A stretch of 64,000 nucleotides of DNA from Pseudomonas sp. HOU2. Its GTDB lineage: Bacteria > Pseudomonadota > Gammaproteobacteria > Pseudomonadales > Pseudomonadaceae. Under the pieces are notes generated by a model. It worked only from the letters and a program-made list of their open reading frames with translations. It was not told the origin of the DNA and searched no databases. The stretch is taken from contig NZ_CP160398.1 in NCBI RefSeq assembly GCF_040729435.1, positions 62,001 to 126,000 on the forward strand, read 5' to 3'. The translations under genes were made by a program, and so were the position numbers. Of this stretch, positions 25,857-35,344 are shown piece by piece; within the stretch, counting starts at the first letter, position 1; the number at the start of each line of letters is the position of its first letter.

Positions 25857-25955
25857 TGTAGGAGCTGCCGCAGGCTGCGATCTTTTGATCGTGATTGTAA
25901 AAAACAAGGTCAAAAGATCGTCCGATCGCGGCCCGAGCCTGCGGCAGCTCCTACA
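25857..25955. repeat. REPIN, family A, with an extra insertion in the right arm
   Basis: TGTAGGAGCTGCCGCAGGCTGCGATC on the left is mirrored by a longer right arm in which GATCGTCCGATCGCGGCCCGAGCC precedes TGCGGCAGCTCCTACA. The altered right arm resembles the diverged arm of the copy at 3731. Confidence 0.85.
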
Positions 25956-25970
25956 GGGGGCTTCGGTGGG

Positions 25971-26591
25971 CTACAACCAATGCCAGAACCGGCTCCAAAA
26001 GCCGCGATTCAGGTCTTCCTTGCACCCGGCATACTGCCGCGCATACACGTCGGAGCGCGCCTGCACCTTGCGGGCGGTGGGCATCAGCCAGGCTTTGCTG
26101 GCGTAGGTCTTGTTGCGAAAACCGCCCCAGCCTTCGTGGTAGTTGAGGTACTGGTTGTAGGCGTCGTACTTGTACACGCCATTGATCGAGGTGGTCTTGT
26201 CCATGTACCAGCCGACGAAGTCGATGGCGTCGTCGAAGTCTTCGCGGTCGGCGCCGTGTCGGCCGGTGCTTTTCTGGTAATCGGACCAGACCTCATCCTT
26301 GGCCTGGGCATAGCCCGAGGCCGTGGTGACCCGGCCCCACGGGATCACCCACAACAGGTACTTGCGCGGCGTCTTGGCGTCGTAGCGGTAGCCGGACTCC
26401 TGATACATGATCGCGAAGGGCACCTGGATCGGCACGCCCCAGCGTTTCTGCGTGACTTGCGCGGCGTCGTACCAGTCGCTTTTCTCGCGGAAGATCGCGC
26501 AGATGTCTTCCGGCGAACGCGGTGGCGAGGTGCCGCAGCCGCTGAGTAATCCCGCCAGTATCAAAAGTCCCGCCGTCCGCCCCGACATCAA
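25971..26591 (-). CDS. Lipoprotein with lytic transglycosylase (SLT) domain
   Basis: 206 residues. A lipobox at residues ~14-19 (LAGLLSGCG) predicts a lipid-anchored periplasmic protein. The catalytic glutamate is likely the one in FAIMYQESGYRYDAKTPRK, and YAQAKDEVWSDYQKSTGR and YLNYHEGWGGF are typical of the SLT-domain family also found as TagX-like proteins. It probably cuts peptidoglycan glycan strands. It is oriented like the mtl genes, downstream of mtlZ by 43 bp, but is not obviously part of that pathway. Confidence 0.87.
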   Translation of the reverse strand: MMSGRTAGLLILAGLLSGCGTSPPRSPEDICAIFREKSDWYDAAQVTQKRWGVPIQVPFAIMYQESGYRYDAKTPRKYLLWVIPWGRVTTASGYAQAKDEVWSDYQKSTGRHGADREDFDDAIDFVGWYMDKTTSINGVYKYDAYNQYLNYHEGWGGFRNKTYASKAWLMPTARKVQARSDVYARQYAGCKEDLNRGFWSRFWHWL

Positions 26592-26634
26592 ACCGTCATC
26601 CCCATGCGCGCAAAAAGGCCGACAGTCTACGCGC

Positions 26635-27573
26635 TCAGCTCAACTGGTGACGATAGGGCAAATCCGGACCGGTCTTGCTGCACGTCAGGGCGGCCGCCTG
26701 TACGGCAAACCTGAGCATCGCGTCGATCTGCTCGCGGCTGAGCTGTTGCACGCCCTCAACCGAGTCCAGACCTTGTTCGGTCAGCCAGGTGATCAGTGCC
26801 GCTTGAAAGGTATCACCGGCGCCGACAGTATCGGCGATCGTCACCGAGCACGCCGGTACTGACCACGAGCCGTGGGCGCGGCTGAACACCGTCGCGCCTT
26901 CGCCGCCACGGGTCAGGAACACCAACTGGCAGCGATGCTGCAGCCAGCCTTCGATCACCCGTTGTGGATCCTGCTCGGGATACAGCAGGCTCAGGTCTTC
27001 GTCGCTTACCTTGATCATGTCGGCCAGTTGCACCAGGGTCGCCACGCGCTCGCGCCACAGGTCGATATTTGGCTCGGGGTTCAGGCGTACGTTGGGGTCG
27101 AGGGTGATCAGGCGCTTGCCGCTTTCGCGCTGCACCAGGGTCAGCAGGGTGTCGGCGATCGGCTGCACCACCAGCGAGAACGAGCCGATGTGCAGACCGC
27201 GCACGTCAGCACCGAGCTGCGGCAGATGCGCAGCGCTCAACTGGCGATCCGCGCAGCCTTCACCGCGAAAGCTGTAATGCGGCGAACCGTTGGCGCCGAC
27301 CGCGACCATCGCCAGGGTGGTTGGCGCGGCGAAGTCGATCAGGTAGTCCGCACGCACACCTTCATCCTGCAGCACTTGCTGCAAACGCCGGCCCAGATAG
27401 TCGGTGGACAGCCCGGCAAACAGCGCCGAATCCACCCCCAAACGGCGCAGCCCGACCGCGACGTTGAACGGCGAGCCGCCGGCAATCGCCTTGAAATTGA
27501 CCTTCGACGCCAGACCGCTGGCATCGTCCTCGCTGAAGAAATCGAACAGGGCTTCGCCACACACCAAATACAT
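26635..27573 (-). CDS. mtlZ: Fructokinase of the mannitol operon (PfkB family)
   Basis: 312 residues from ATG 27573 (MYLVCGEALFDFFSEDDASG). It is a PfkB/ribokinase-fold sugar kinase: the N-terminal GGSPFNVAVGLRRLG signature binds the sugar, and the C-terminal DTVGAGDTFQAALITWL signature holds the catalytic Asp and anion hole. In the mtl pathway it phosphorylates the fructose made from mannitol by MtlD. It starts 13 nt after the mtlY stop and is the last gene of the operon. Confidence 0.93.
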   Translation of the reverse strand: MYLVCGEALFDFFSEDDASGLASKVNFKAIAGGSPFNVAVGLRRLGVDSALFAGLSTDYLGRRLQQVLQDEGVRADYLIDFAAPTTLAMVAVGANGSPHYSFRGEGCADRQLSAAHLPQLGADVRGLHIGSFSLVVQPIADTLLTLVQRESGKRLITLDPNVRLNPEPNIDLWRERVATLVQLADMIKVSDEDLSLLYPEQDPQRVIEGWLQHRCQLVFLTRGGEGATVFSRAHGSWSVPACSVTIADTVGAGDTFQAALITWLTEQGLDSVEGVQQLSREQIDAMLRFAVQAAALTCSKTGPDLPYRHQLS

Positions 27574-27586
27574 GATTGTTTGCTCT

Positions 27587-29083
27587 TTATAGGGTTGCGA
27601 CATGCTGTTGATAGCGTTCATAGGCCTGCTGGAACGCCGCGACATTGGCGGCAACCGGCAGGGTTTCACTGTGCAGATCGAGTTTCACGCAGCGCTGGCA
27701 CAGATCGGCCAAAGTGTCCTCGTGGCCGTTCGACCATGACTTGCACCACGCTGCCTGAATCGCCGCGCCGAGGGCTGCGGCTTCGCTGTGTTCGGTGCAG
27801 ATCACCGGGGTGTTCATGATGTCGGCGACGATCTGTCGCCACACCGCGCTTTTCGAACCGCCGCCGATCAGGCAAATGCTGCGGCTTTGTAAACCATTGT
27901 GGCGCAACAGATCCAGTCCATAACGCAAACCGAAGGTGGTGCCTTCGACCACCGCACGACACAGGTTGGCCTGGGTCAGGTTGCTCAGGGTCAGGCCGTG
28001 CAGGCTGCCGGTGGCATGGGGCAGGGCGGGGACGCGTTCACCGTTGAGGAAAGGCAACATGCTCACGCCTTCGGCACCGATCGGCGCCTCGGCCACGAGT
28101 TGATTGAACTGCTGCAGATCGAGGTCGAACAGTTCGCGGATCGCACCGGTGGCGTTGGTCAGGTTCATGGTGCAGATCAGCGGCAGCCAGCCGCCACTGG
28201 ACGAGCAGAACGTCGCAACCGAAGCGTCCGCGCTGACTTTGGGTGCCTCGGCGTAGGCGTACACCGTGCCGGAGGAACCGAGGCTCATGGTGATCGCTCC
28301 CGGCTGAATGTTGCCGGTGCCGATGGCGCCCATCATGTTGTCGCCACCACCGCTGGCGACCAGCGCATGCGGGTTGAGGCCGAGCTGTTCGGCAATCGCC
28401 GGCAGCAGGGTGCCGACCCGCTGATGAGCGTCGATCAGCTCCGGCAACGCGGCTTGCAGGCGCCCGGTGGCGTCGATATCGCGCAACAGTTGCAAGTCCC
28501 ACTGACGGCTGCGCACGTTGAAATAACCGGTGCCGGAAGCGTCGCCGTACTCGCTGCAGGCGCGGCCGGTGAGCCAGAAGTTCAGGTAGTCGTGGGGCAG
28601 CAGGATGCGTGCGACGCGCGAGAACACCTCAGGATGCTGTTCTTTAGTCCAGAGTAATTTCGAAACGGTGTAGCCCGGCGCGATGACTACGCCGAGGCGC
28701 TCAAGCGATCCTCTTTCGCCGCCGAGGTGTTTGAGCAAACGGTCGTTTTCATCGGTGGTTTCGGTGTCGCACCAAAGCTTGGCCGGGCGCAGCACCTGGC
28801 CCTGATCGTCGAGCAGCACCAGCCCGTGTTGCTGGCCGGAGACGCCGATGCCGAGGATCGCCTGACCGTCGACATTGGCTGCGAGCAAGGCGCGGCGGGT
28901 GGCGAGGGCAAAGGCGTCCAGCCATTGTTGAGTGTCCTGCTCGCGCCGGCCATTGGCGCCGCTGATCATCGTGTGGGTAGCGGCGCCTTCGCCGAGCACC
29001 TGACCGCTGGCGGCATCAAGGATGATCGCCTTGGTGCCCTGGGTGCCGCAGTCGATGCCGAGGAAGAGTTGTCGGGTGGTCAT
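27587..29083 (-). CDS. mtlY: Xylulokinase of the mannitol/arabitol operon (FGGY family)
   Basis: 498 residues from ATG 29083 (MTTRQLFLGIDCGTQGTKAI); the longer open frame to 29239 is translated repeat sequence. It is an FGGY carbohydrate kinase: the N-terminal DCGTQGTKA phosphate loop, GVSGQQHGLVLLDDQGQVL, and the C-terminal LIGGGSKSAVWRQIVADI signature. It phosphorylates D-xylulose formed from arabitol by the polyol dehydrogenase. It is separated from mtlD by 205 bp containing an inverted repeat, an unusually long gap for this operon. Confidence 0.94.
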   Translation of the reverse strand: MTTRQLFLGIDCGTQGTKAIILDAASGQVLGEGAATHTMISGANGRREQDTQQWLDAFALATRRALLAANVDGQAILGIGVSGQQHGLVLLDDQGQVLRPAKLWCDTETTDENDRLLKHLGGERGSLERLGVVIAPGYTVSKLLWTKEQHPEVFSRVARILLPHDYLNFWLTGRACSEYGDASGTGYFNVRSRQWDLQLLRDIDATGRLQAALPELIDAHQRVGTLLPAIAEQLGLNPHALVASGGGDNMMGAIGTGNIQPGAITMSLGSSGTVYAYAEAPKVSADASVATFCSSSGGWLPLICTMNLTNATGAIRELFDLDLQQFNQLVAEAPIGAEGVSMLPFLNGERVPALPHATGSLHGLTLSNLTQANLCRAVVEGTTFGLRYGLDLLRHNGLQSRSICLIGGGSKSAVWRQIVADIMNTPVICTEHSEAAALGAAIQAAWCKSWSNGHEDTLADLCQRCVKLDLHSETLPVAANVAAFQQAYERYQQHVATL

Positions 29084-29120
29084 GTGTGAGCCTGTCGGTT
29101 TGCGCTGAAGATCAAAAGCC

Positions 29121-29286
29121 ACCCCCTCACCCCAACCCTCTCCCCCAAGGGGGAGAGGGGGGAAGGGAGCCAATTTGGGTACTTTTCCAACACTTGAGTT
29201 CGACTCGGTTTTTTTGGCCAAAGGTTCTCCTGCAGGCACCTCGGTTAGTTCCCTCTCCCTCCGGGAGAGGGCTAGGGTGAGGGGCT
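29121..29286. repeat. Inverted-repeat element inside the mtl operon (CCCTCACCCCAACCCTCTCCC type)
   Basis: The left end CCCTCACCCCAACCCTCTCC (from 29124) with its own small palindrome (CCCCCAAGGGGG) is mirrored by GGAGAGGGCTAGGGTGAGGG at the right end, which also has a palindrome (CCCTCCGGGAGGG-like). About 75 bp of unrelated sequence lies between. It fills the gap between mtlD and mtlY and looks like a dispersed repeat or MITE-like insertion. Confidence 0.75.
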
Positions 29287-29288
29287 TT

Positions 29289-30761
29289 TCAGGCCAGAAC
29301 CCGCTCCAAGGTGCGCGTCACACCCACCTCACGCAAGCTGTTGCAGCACCATTCAAATGCTGCCACGAACGCCGCCGACCGCGGAATCGCCGTGCCGAAG
29401 ATCTCCTCAACCGCCAACAACCGCTGGGTGATCAACGCATCATCGGCCACCAGTCCCTGACAGAATTCCGCCCGTGGATCAGGAATCGAATAGGTGTCGC
29501 CATTCTCGTCCACGCCCTTCAAATACAACGCCCAGGCCGCCACCACCAACGCTGCACGCCTGGTCTGCTGACCATCGGCAATCAAGCGATTGATCGTCGG
29601 TACAGTGAACTTGGGAAACTTCGACGAGCCATCCGAACACACCCGCTCCAGCTGATCGGCAATCGCCTGATTGGAAAAGCGCGCCACCAGCGTGTTCTTG
29701 TAGTCGGTCAGGTCGATGCCCGGCACTGGTGCCAGTTGCGGGGTGACGTCGAGGTCCATGTAGGCGCGCATGTAACGCACGAACAGCGGATCGTTCATGG
29801 TTTCGTGAACGAAGCGATAGCCCTTCAAAAAGCCCAGATACGTCAGCGCCAGGTGGCTGCCGTTGAGCAGTTTGATCTTCATTTCTTCGTAGGGCGAAAC
29901 GTCGTCGGTGAACTGCACGCCGACCTGTTCCCAGGCCGGGCGACCGTTGACGAATTTGTCTTCCAGCACCCATTGCACGAACGGCTCGCAGACCACCGGC
30001 CAGGCATCGTCGACCGCGTGTTTGTCGGCCAGTTGCAGGCGATGCGCGGTGCTGGTCATCGGCGTGATGCGGTCGACCATGGCGTTGGGGAAACTGACGT
30101 TGTGCGCGATCCAGTCACGCAGCCCCGGGTCACGCAGGGTGGCGAAGGCCAGCAACGCCTTGCGGGTCACTGCGCCGTTATGCGGCAGGTTATCGCAGGA
30201 CATGATCGTGAACGCTGGCGTGCCCGTGTCACGGCGCTTTTCCAGGGCTGCACAGAGGAAGCCGAACACGGTTTTTGGCGCCAGCGGATGGGCCAGATCG
30301 TGTTGAATCAGCGGCAGGTGCGCCATGAATTCGCCGTTGCTGTCGTCGATGCAGTAGCCACCCTCGGTGATGGTCAGCGAGACGATGCGGATCTGCGGAT
30401 CGGCGAGTTTATCGATCAGCGCCTGTGCACCATCCTCGGCCAGGAGCATGTCGCGAATCGCACCGATCACCCGCACTTCGGTGTCGTCGCTGTCGCCGAG
30501 TTCGAACAGGGTGAACAGGTAGTCCTGTTCCTTGAGGTCGTCACGGGCGCGGCGGTCTTCCGCGCGCAGACCGACGCCGCAGATTGCCCAGTCCAGCGCT
30601 TGGCCGCTGTTCATCAGCGCATCGGTGTAGTAAGCCTGATGCGCGCGGTGGAAGCCGCCGACGCCAATGTGCGCGATGCCCTGACGGGTGTCGCTGAGGT
30701 TGTAGGCCGGCAGTTGCACCTCGGGCGCGAGGCGATGCAGGTTTTGTTCATTCAGTTTCAT
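29289..30761 (-). CDS. mtlD: Mannitol 2-dehydrogenase
   Basis: 490 residues from ATG 30761 (MKLNEQNLHRLAPEVQLP). It oxidises D-mannitol to D-fructose (and arabitol to xylulose) with NAD, as a cytoplasmic long-chain polyol dehydrogenase. The N-terminal nucleotide-binding loop is IGVGGFHRAHQAYYTD. The catalytic K295 lies in EEMKIKLLNGSHLAL with N300 and H303, and these positions match the published P. fluorescens enzyme numbering as I recall it. It follows mtlK by 17 nt. Confidence 0.97.
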   Translation of the reverse strand: MKLNEQNLHRLAPEVQLPAYNLSDTRQGIAHIGVGGFHRAHQAYYTDALMNSGQALDWAICGVGLRAEDRRARDDLKEQDYLFTLFELGDSDDTEVRVIGAIRDMLLAEDGAQALIDKLADPQIRIVSLTITEGGYCIDDSNGEFMAHLPLIQHDLAHPLAPKTVFGFLCAALEKRRDTGTPAFTIMSCDNLPHNGAVTRKALLAFATLRDPGLRDWIAHNVSFPNAMVDRITPMTSTAHRLQLADKHAVDDAWPVVCEPFVQWVLEDKFVNGRPAWEQVGVQFTDDVSPYEEMKIKLLNGSHLALTYLGFLKGYRFVHETMNDPLFVRYMRAYMDLDVTPQLAPVPGIDLTDYKNTLVARFSNQAIADQLERVCSDGSSKFPKFTVPTINRLIADGQQTRRAALVVAAWALYLKGVDENGDTYSIPDPRAEFCQGLVADDALITQRLLAVEEIFGTAIPRSAAFVAAFEWCCNSLREVGVTRTLERVLA

Positions 30762-30778
30762 CGGGCAAGTCTCGAAAT

Positions 30779-31882
30779 TCAGGCCGCCGCACGCAGCGGG
30801 CGGGTCAGCGCCACGCCGTCGGCGTCGAACAGGTGGCAATGGCTGGCGTCCAGGTGCAGGTTCAGTTGTTCGCCGTAGCGGCTTGCGAGGTCACCGCGTA
30901 CGCGCATGGTCAGGGCTTCGCCGGCGTTGGTGGTGACGTGGCAGAAGGTGTCGCTGCCCAGGCGCTCGCTGACGTCGGCGGTGACTTGCAGGGTGCAGTC
31001 GCCCGGTTGCGCCAGTTCCAGATGTTCCGGGCGAATGCCCAGGGTCACCGCGCTGCCGACGCTCAGGTTGGCAGCGTTGAACGGCAGGGTGATGCGCGTG
31101 CCGGCGTCCAGCGAAACTTCGCAGCTCTGGCTATCGACGCGGGCGATCTTGCCCTTGAGGAAACCCATTTTCGGCGTGCCGAGAAAACCGGCGACGAACA
31201 GGTTGGCCGGGTTGTGATAGAGGTCCAGCGGCGAGCCGACCTGCTCGATCTTGCCGCCGTTGAGCACCACGACCTTGTCGGCCATGGTCATCGCTTCGAC
31301 CTGGTCGTGGGTCACGTAGATCATGGTCGCTTGCAGGTCCTTGTGCAGACGCAGCAGTTCCAGACGCATCTGCACCCGCAGGGCAGCGTCGAGGTTGGAC
31401 AGCGGTTCGTCGAACAGGAAGATCTTCGGATTACGCACGATGGCACGGCCGATGGCGACCCGTTGCCGTTGGCCACCGGACAGTTGTTTCGGCTTGCGCT
31501 CGAGCATCGGCCCGAGTTCGAGAATGCGCGCCGCTTCGCCGACCTTTTTCTCGACTTCGGCTTTCGGCACGCCCGCCAGATCGAGGGCGAACGACATGTT
31601 CTTTTTCACGGTCATGTGCGGGTACAGCGCGTAGGTCTGGAACACCATCGCCAGATCGCGCTTGGCCGGGCTGACTTCGGTGATGTCGCGGCCATCGAGT
31701 TCGATGGTGCCGCCGCTGACTTCCTCCAGCCCGGCGATCAGCCGCAGCAGGGTGGATTTGCCGCAGCCGGACGGGCCGACGAAGACCACGAATTCCTTGT
31801 CGTTCACCTCAAGGTCGATGCCCTTGATGATGGAAAAACCTTCGAAGCCTTTTTGCAGATTCTTGATTTTCAGGTTGGCCAT
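30779..31882 (-). CDS. mtlK: Polyol ABC transporter ATPase
   Basis: 367 residues, a MalK/UgpC-type ATPase. Walker [10 protein letters not shown] (about 38-46), signature LSGGQRQRV, Walker [13 protein letters not shown], switch His in [13 protein letters not shown], followed by the C-terminal TOBE/OB regulatory domain ([14 protein letters not shown]). It energises uptake by MtlF/MtlG. The ATG is at 31882 ([20 protein letters not shown]). It is separated from mtlG by 116 bp filled by a family A REPIN. Confidence 0.96.
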   Translation of the reverse strand: MANLKIKNLQKGFEGFSIIKGIDLEVNDKEFVVFVGPSGCGKSTLLRLIAGLEEVSGGTIELDGRDITEVSPAKRDLAMVFQTYALYPHMTVKKNMSFALDLAGVPKAEVEKKVGEAARILELGPMLERKPKQLSGGQRQRVAIGRAIVRNPKIFLFDEPLSNLDAALRVQMRLELLRLHKDLQATMIYVTHDQVEAMTMADKVVVLNGGKIEQVGSPLDLYHNPANLFVAGFLGTPKMGFLKGKIARVDSQSCEVSLDAGTRITLPFNAANLSVGSAVTLGIRPEHLELAQPGDCTLQVTADVSERLGSDTFCHVTTNAGEALTMRVRGDLASRYGEQLNLHLDASHCHLFDADGVALTRPLRAAA

Positions 31883-31911
31883 GATGATGGGCCTCCGCTT
31901 TGTTGTTTTTT

Positions 31912-31987
31912 AAGATCAAAAGATCGCAGCCTGCGGCAGCTCCTACACAGTGCCCCTGTAGGAGCTGCCGAAGGCTGCGATCTTTTG
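31912..31987. repeat. REPIN, family A, between mtlG and mtlK
   Basis: GATCAAAAGATCGCAGCCTGCGGCAGCTCCTACA is mirrored after a 10-nt spacer by TGTAGGAGCTGCCGAAGGCTGCGATCTTTTG. It is a tight, almost perfect hairpin inside the operon transcript. Confidence 0.92.
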
Positions 31988-31998
31988 CTTTTCAATCT

Positions 31999-32829
31999 TC
32001 ATTTCACGGCGCCGAACGAGAGGCCGCGCACCAGTTGTTTCTGGCTGATCCAGCCGAAAATCAGGATCGGCGCACAGGCCAGGGTCGAGACCGCCGACAA
32101 CTTGGCCCAGAACAAGCCTTCGGGGCTTGAGTACGAGGCGATCAGCGCGGTCAGCGGCGCGGCTTTCGACGAGGTCAGGTTCAGCGACCAGAACGCCTCG
32201 TTCCAGCACAGGATCAACGACAGCAGCACGGTGGAGGCGAGGCCGCCCTTGGCGATCGGCAGCAGCACGCGGACCATTTCCTGCCACAGGGTGGCGCCGT
32301 CGAGGCGGGCGGCTTCGAGGATGTCTTTGGGGATGTCCTTGAAGTAGGTGTAAACCATCCAGACCACGATCGGCAGGTTGATCAGGGTGTAGATCACGAT
32401 CAGTGCGATGCGCGTATCGAGCAGGCCGAAACTCTTGGCCAGCAAATAGATCGGCATCAGCACGCCCACCGGTGGCAGCATCTTGGTCGAGAGCATCCAC
32501 AGCAGCGTGCCCTTGGTGCGCTGGGTTTCGTAGAACGCCATCGAGTAAGCGGCGGGCACCGCGATCAGCAGGCACAACGCCGTGGCACTGAACGAGATCA
32601 CCACCGAGTTCCAGGCAAAGTTGAAGTAGTCGCTGCGCTCGTTGATGTGCAGGTAGTTCTCCAGCGTTGGCGTGAAGATGAATTGCGGCGGCGTGGCAAA
32701 GGCGTCGATTTCGGTCTTGAAACTGGTCATCACCATCCAGAAGATCGGGAAGAAAATCACGATCGCGATGGCCCAGGCCAGGGTGCCGAGCAGCAGGCTT
32801 TGCAGCCGGCGGGATTGTTGAAGAGTCAT
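31999..32829 (-). CDS. mtlG: Polyol ABC transporter permease
   Basis: 276 residues with six membrane helices (LLGTLAWAIAIVIFFPIFWM first), MalG-like. The EAA motif that contacts the ATPase is visible as DILEAARLDGATLWQEMVRV. It pairs with MtlF in the inner membrane. Its start lies 8 nt after the mtlF stop, showing coupled translation. Confidence 0.95.
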   Translation of the reverse strand: MTLQQSRRLQSLLLGTLAWAIAIVIFFPIFWMVMTSFKTEIDAFATPPQFIFTPTLENYLHINERSDYFNFAWNSVVISFSATALCLLIAVPAAYSMAFYETQRTKGTLLWMLSTKMLPPVGVLMPIYLLAKSFGLLDTRIALIVIYTLINLPIVVWMVYTYFKDIPKDILEAARLDGATLWQEMVRVLLPIAKGGLASTVLLSLILCWNEAFWSLNLTSSKAAPLTALIASYSSPEGLFWAKLSAVSTLACAPILIFGWISQKQLVRGLSFGAVK

Positions 32830-32837
32830 GGCGGGCC

Positions 32838-33764
32838 TCAGGCTTTGTCAGTCAGGTTTTTGCCGATCATCCGCACCAGAATGATCGCGGCGATGTTGGC
32901 GATGACCACGGCGATCAAGCCGCCCGCCGAGGCCATCCCGACGTCGAACTGCACCAGCGCCTGGTTGTAGATCAGGTAGGCGAGGTTGGTCGAGGCGTAG
33001 CCGGGGCCGCCGTTGGTGGTGGTGAAAATCTCGGCGAACACCGACAGCAGGAAGATCGTTTCGATCATCACCACCACGGCAATCGGGCGTGCGAGGTGCG
33101 GCAGCGTCAGGTGCCAGAAGATCGCGACGGGGCCGGCGCCATCCAGGCGCGCGGCTTCCTTCTGTTCCTGGTCGAGGGACTGCATGGCGGTCATCAGGAT
33201 CAGGATCGCGAAGGGCAGCCATTGCCACGAGACAATGATGATGATCGACAGCAGCGGGTAGTGCGCCAGCCAGTCCACCGGCTCGGCGCCGAACAGCCGC
33301 CAGACGTAGGCGAGGATCCCCGACACCGGATGGAAAATCAGGTTCTTCCAGATCAGCGCGCCGACCGTGGGCATGATGAAGAACGGCGAGATCAGCATCA
33401 CCCGCACGATGCCGCGGCCGAGAAATTCGCTGGCCTCGAGCAGCGCACTGATCAGCACACCGAACACCACGCTGATCAACAGCACGCTGCCCACCAGCAA
33501 CAGGGTGTTGGTGGCACCGGGCAGGAAGCCGGAGTCGGTGAGGAAGTAAGTGAAGTTCTCCAGCCCGACGAATTCGTTTACTCCCGGATCGAGCAGGTTG
33601 TAGCGAATCATCGAGAAGTAGATGGTCATGCCCAGCGGCACGATCATCCACAGCAGCAACAGGGCCACTGAAGGGCTGACCAGAAACCAGCCGGGATTGC
33701 GTACGCGGACTTTGCGCTGGGGTTGCGACAGGTCGAGGTGGGCTTTGGCAGTTGAAGTATTCAT
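32838..33764 (-). CDS. mtlF: Polyol ABC transporter permease
   Basis: 308 residues from ATG 33764 (MNTSTAKAHLDLSQPQ); a GTG at 33776 is also in frame. Six membrane helices, MalF-like but without the large MalF insertion. The EAA loop reads QKEAARLDGAGPVAIFWHLT. It sits 186 bp after the mtlE stop, and the gap is filled by a family B REPIN. Confidence 0.95.
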   Translation of the reverse strand: MNTSTAKAHLDLSQPQRKVRVRNPGWFLVSPSVALLLLWMIVPLGMTIYFSMIRYNLLDPGVNEFVGLENFTYFLTDSGFLPGATNTLLLVGSVLLISVVFGVLISALLEASEFLGRGIVRVMLISPFFIMPTVGALIWKNLIFHPVSGILAYVWRLFGAEPVDWLAHYPLLSIIIIVSWQWLPFAILILMTAMQSLDQEQKEAARLDGAGPVAIFWHLTLPHLARPIAVVVMIETIFLLSVFAEIFTTTNGGPGYASTNLAYLIYNQALVQFDVGMASAGGLIAVVIANIAAIILVRMIGKNLTDKA

Positions 33765-33800
33765 GACAGTGATCACTTACTCGAGATACAGCGAGTTCTC

Positions 33801-33931
33801 TGTGGCGAGGGAGCTTGCTCCCGCTCGGCTGCGTAGCAGTCGTGAACCCGGCAAACGCGGTCTATCTGATTGACCGTGTCGGCAGTGTCTGGGGCTGCTT
33901 CGCAGCCCAGCGGGAGCAAGCTCCCTCGCCA
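33801..33931. repeat. REPIN, family B, between mtlE and mtlF
   Basis: TGTGGCGAGGGAGCTTGCTCC at 33801 is mirrored by GGAGCAAGCTCCCTCGCCAC ending at 33931, with a ~90-nt spacer. It is placed just after the binding-protein gene, where a stable hairpin could protect the mtlE message (inference). Confidence 0.9.
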
Positions 33932-33950
33932 CAATTGAAGTAGGCAGCGG

Positions 33951-35261
33951 TTACTTGGGATACCCGGCGCGCTTCATCTCGCGTTCGGTGGTTTGCTGCG
34001 CCGCAGCCAGGGCCTGATCCACCGTGGTCTGGCCGATCAGCGCTGCCGAGAACAGTTTGCCGACCTGGGTGCCCACGCCCTGGAATTCAGGAATGGTCAC
34101 CAGTTGAATGCCGATGTAAGGCACCGGTTTCAGCGTCGGTTTGCTCGGATCCGCGGCTTTCAGCGATTCCAGCGTGACCTTGGCGAACGGCGCCGCACTC
34201 ATGTAAGCATCGTTGTAGGTCGAGGCGCGGGTGCCCGGTGGTACGTTGGCGATGCCGTCGGTTTTGGCTACCAGTTCGCCGTACTCTTTGGAGGTGGCCC
34301 AGGCGCTGAACGCCTTGGCGGCGTCCTTGGCCTTGGAACTGGTCGGAATCGCCAGTGCCCACGAATACAGCCACGCCGAACCTTTGTCGGTGACCTGATG
34401 CGGGGCGAAGGTAAAGCCGACGTGATCGGCAACCTTGCTCTGGGTCTTGTCGGTGACGAACGAGCCGGCGACGGACGCATCCACCCAGATCGCGCATTTG
34501 CCGCTGTTGAAAAGTGCGAGGTTTTCGTTGAAACCGTTACTGGAGGCGCCGGGCGGGCCGGATTTCTTCATGGTGTCGACGTAGAAATTCAGCGCGTTTT
34601 TCCACTCGGGGCCATTGAATTCCGGCTGCCATTTTTCATCGAACCAGCGCGCGCCATAGGCGTTGGCGACGGTGGTGATCAATGCCATGTTCTCGCCCCA
34701 GCCGGCCTTGCCGCGCAGGCAGATGCCGTACTGCTCTTTGTCCTTGTTGGTGAGTTTTTCAGCGAAACCGGCGATCTGTTCCCAGGTCGGGCGCTCGGGC
34801 ATGGTCAGCCCGGCGTCCTTGAACAGGTCGGTGCGGTAATAGGTGATCGAGCTTTCGGCGTAGAACGGCAGGGCGTACAGCGAACCCTTGACCGACAAGC
34901 CTTCACGCACCGACGGGAACACGTCGTCGAGGGCATAACTGGCCGGCAGATCCTTCATCGGTTCGAGCCAGCCCTTGGCGCCCCAGAGTGCCGCTTCGTA
35001 CATGCCGATGGTCAACACATCGAACTGGCCACCCTGAGTGGCGATGTCGGTAGTGAGACGCTGGCGCAGGACGTTTTCTTCCAGCACCACCCAATTGAGC
35101 TTGATTTCCGGATGCTCGGACTCGAAGGTTTTCGAGAGCTTTTGCATGCGGATCATGTCGCTGTTGTTGACGGTGGCGATGGTCAGGGTCTGGGCGCCAA
35201 GGCTGACGCTGCTGAGGGTCATGCAGGTGAGGGCTAGCAGAGCTTTTGCAGTGGGTTGCAT
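33951..35261 (-). CDS. mtlE: Polyol ABC transporter periplasmic binding protein
   Basis: 436 residues. A signal peptide (ALLALTCMTLSSVSLGA) and a large type I/II sugar-binding fold (LTIATVNNSDMIRMQKLSKT, GQFDVLTIGMYEAALWGAKG, YALPFYAESSITYYRTDLFK). It delivers mannitol, sorbitol or arabitol to MtlFG. As the first gene of the operon it is preceded by the mtl promoter (35345-35373) and the putative MtlR sites. AAGGAG (33-strand GCACTCCTTTTC on plus) precedes the ATG. Confidence 0.96.
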   Translation of the reverse strand: MQPTAKALLALTCMTLSSVSLGAQTLTIATVNNSDMIRMQKLSKTFESEHPEIKLNWVVLEENVLRQRLTTDIATQGGQFDVLTIGMYEAALWGAKGWLEPMKDLPASYALDDVFPSVREGLSVKGSLYALPFYAESSITYYRTDLFKDAGLTMPERPTWEQIAGFAEKLTNKDKEQYGICLRGKAGWGENMALITTVANAYGARWFDEKWQPEFNGPEWKNALNFYVDTMKKSGPPGASSNGFNENLALFNSGKCAIWVDASVAGSFVTDKTQSKVADHVGFTFAPHQVTDKGSAWLYSWALAIPTSSKAKDAAKAFSAWATSKEYGELVAKTDGIANVPPGTRASTYNDAYMSAAPFAKVTLESLKAADPSKPTLKPVPYIGIQLVTIPEFQGVGTQVGKLFSAALIGQTTVDQALAAAQQTTEREMKRAGYPK

Positions 35262-35344
35262 CGTGCACTCCTTTTCTGCGCCGTTGGGGGGCAGAAGGAC
35301 AGTTATTGTTTTTGTGTCTTCCGGTGCAGGAAGAATGTGTGTTG

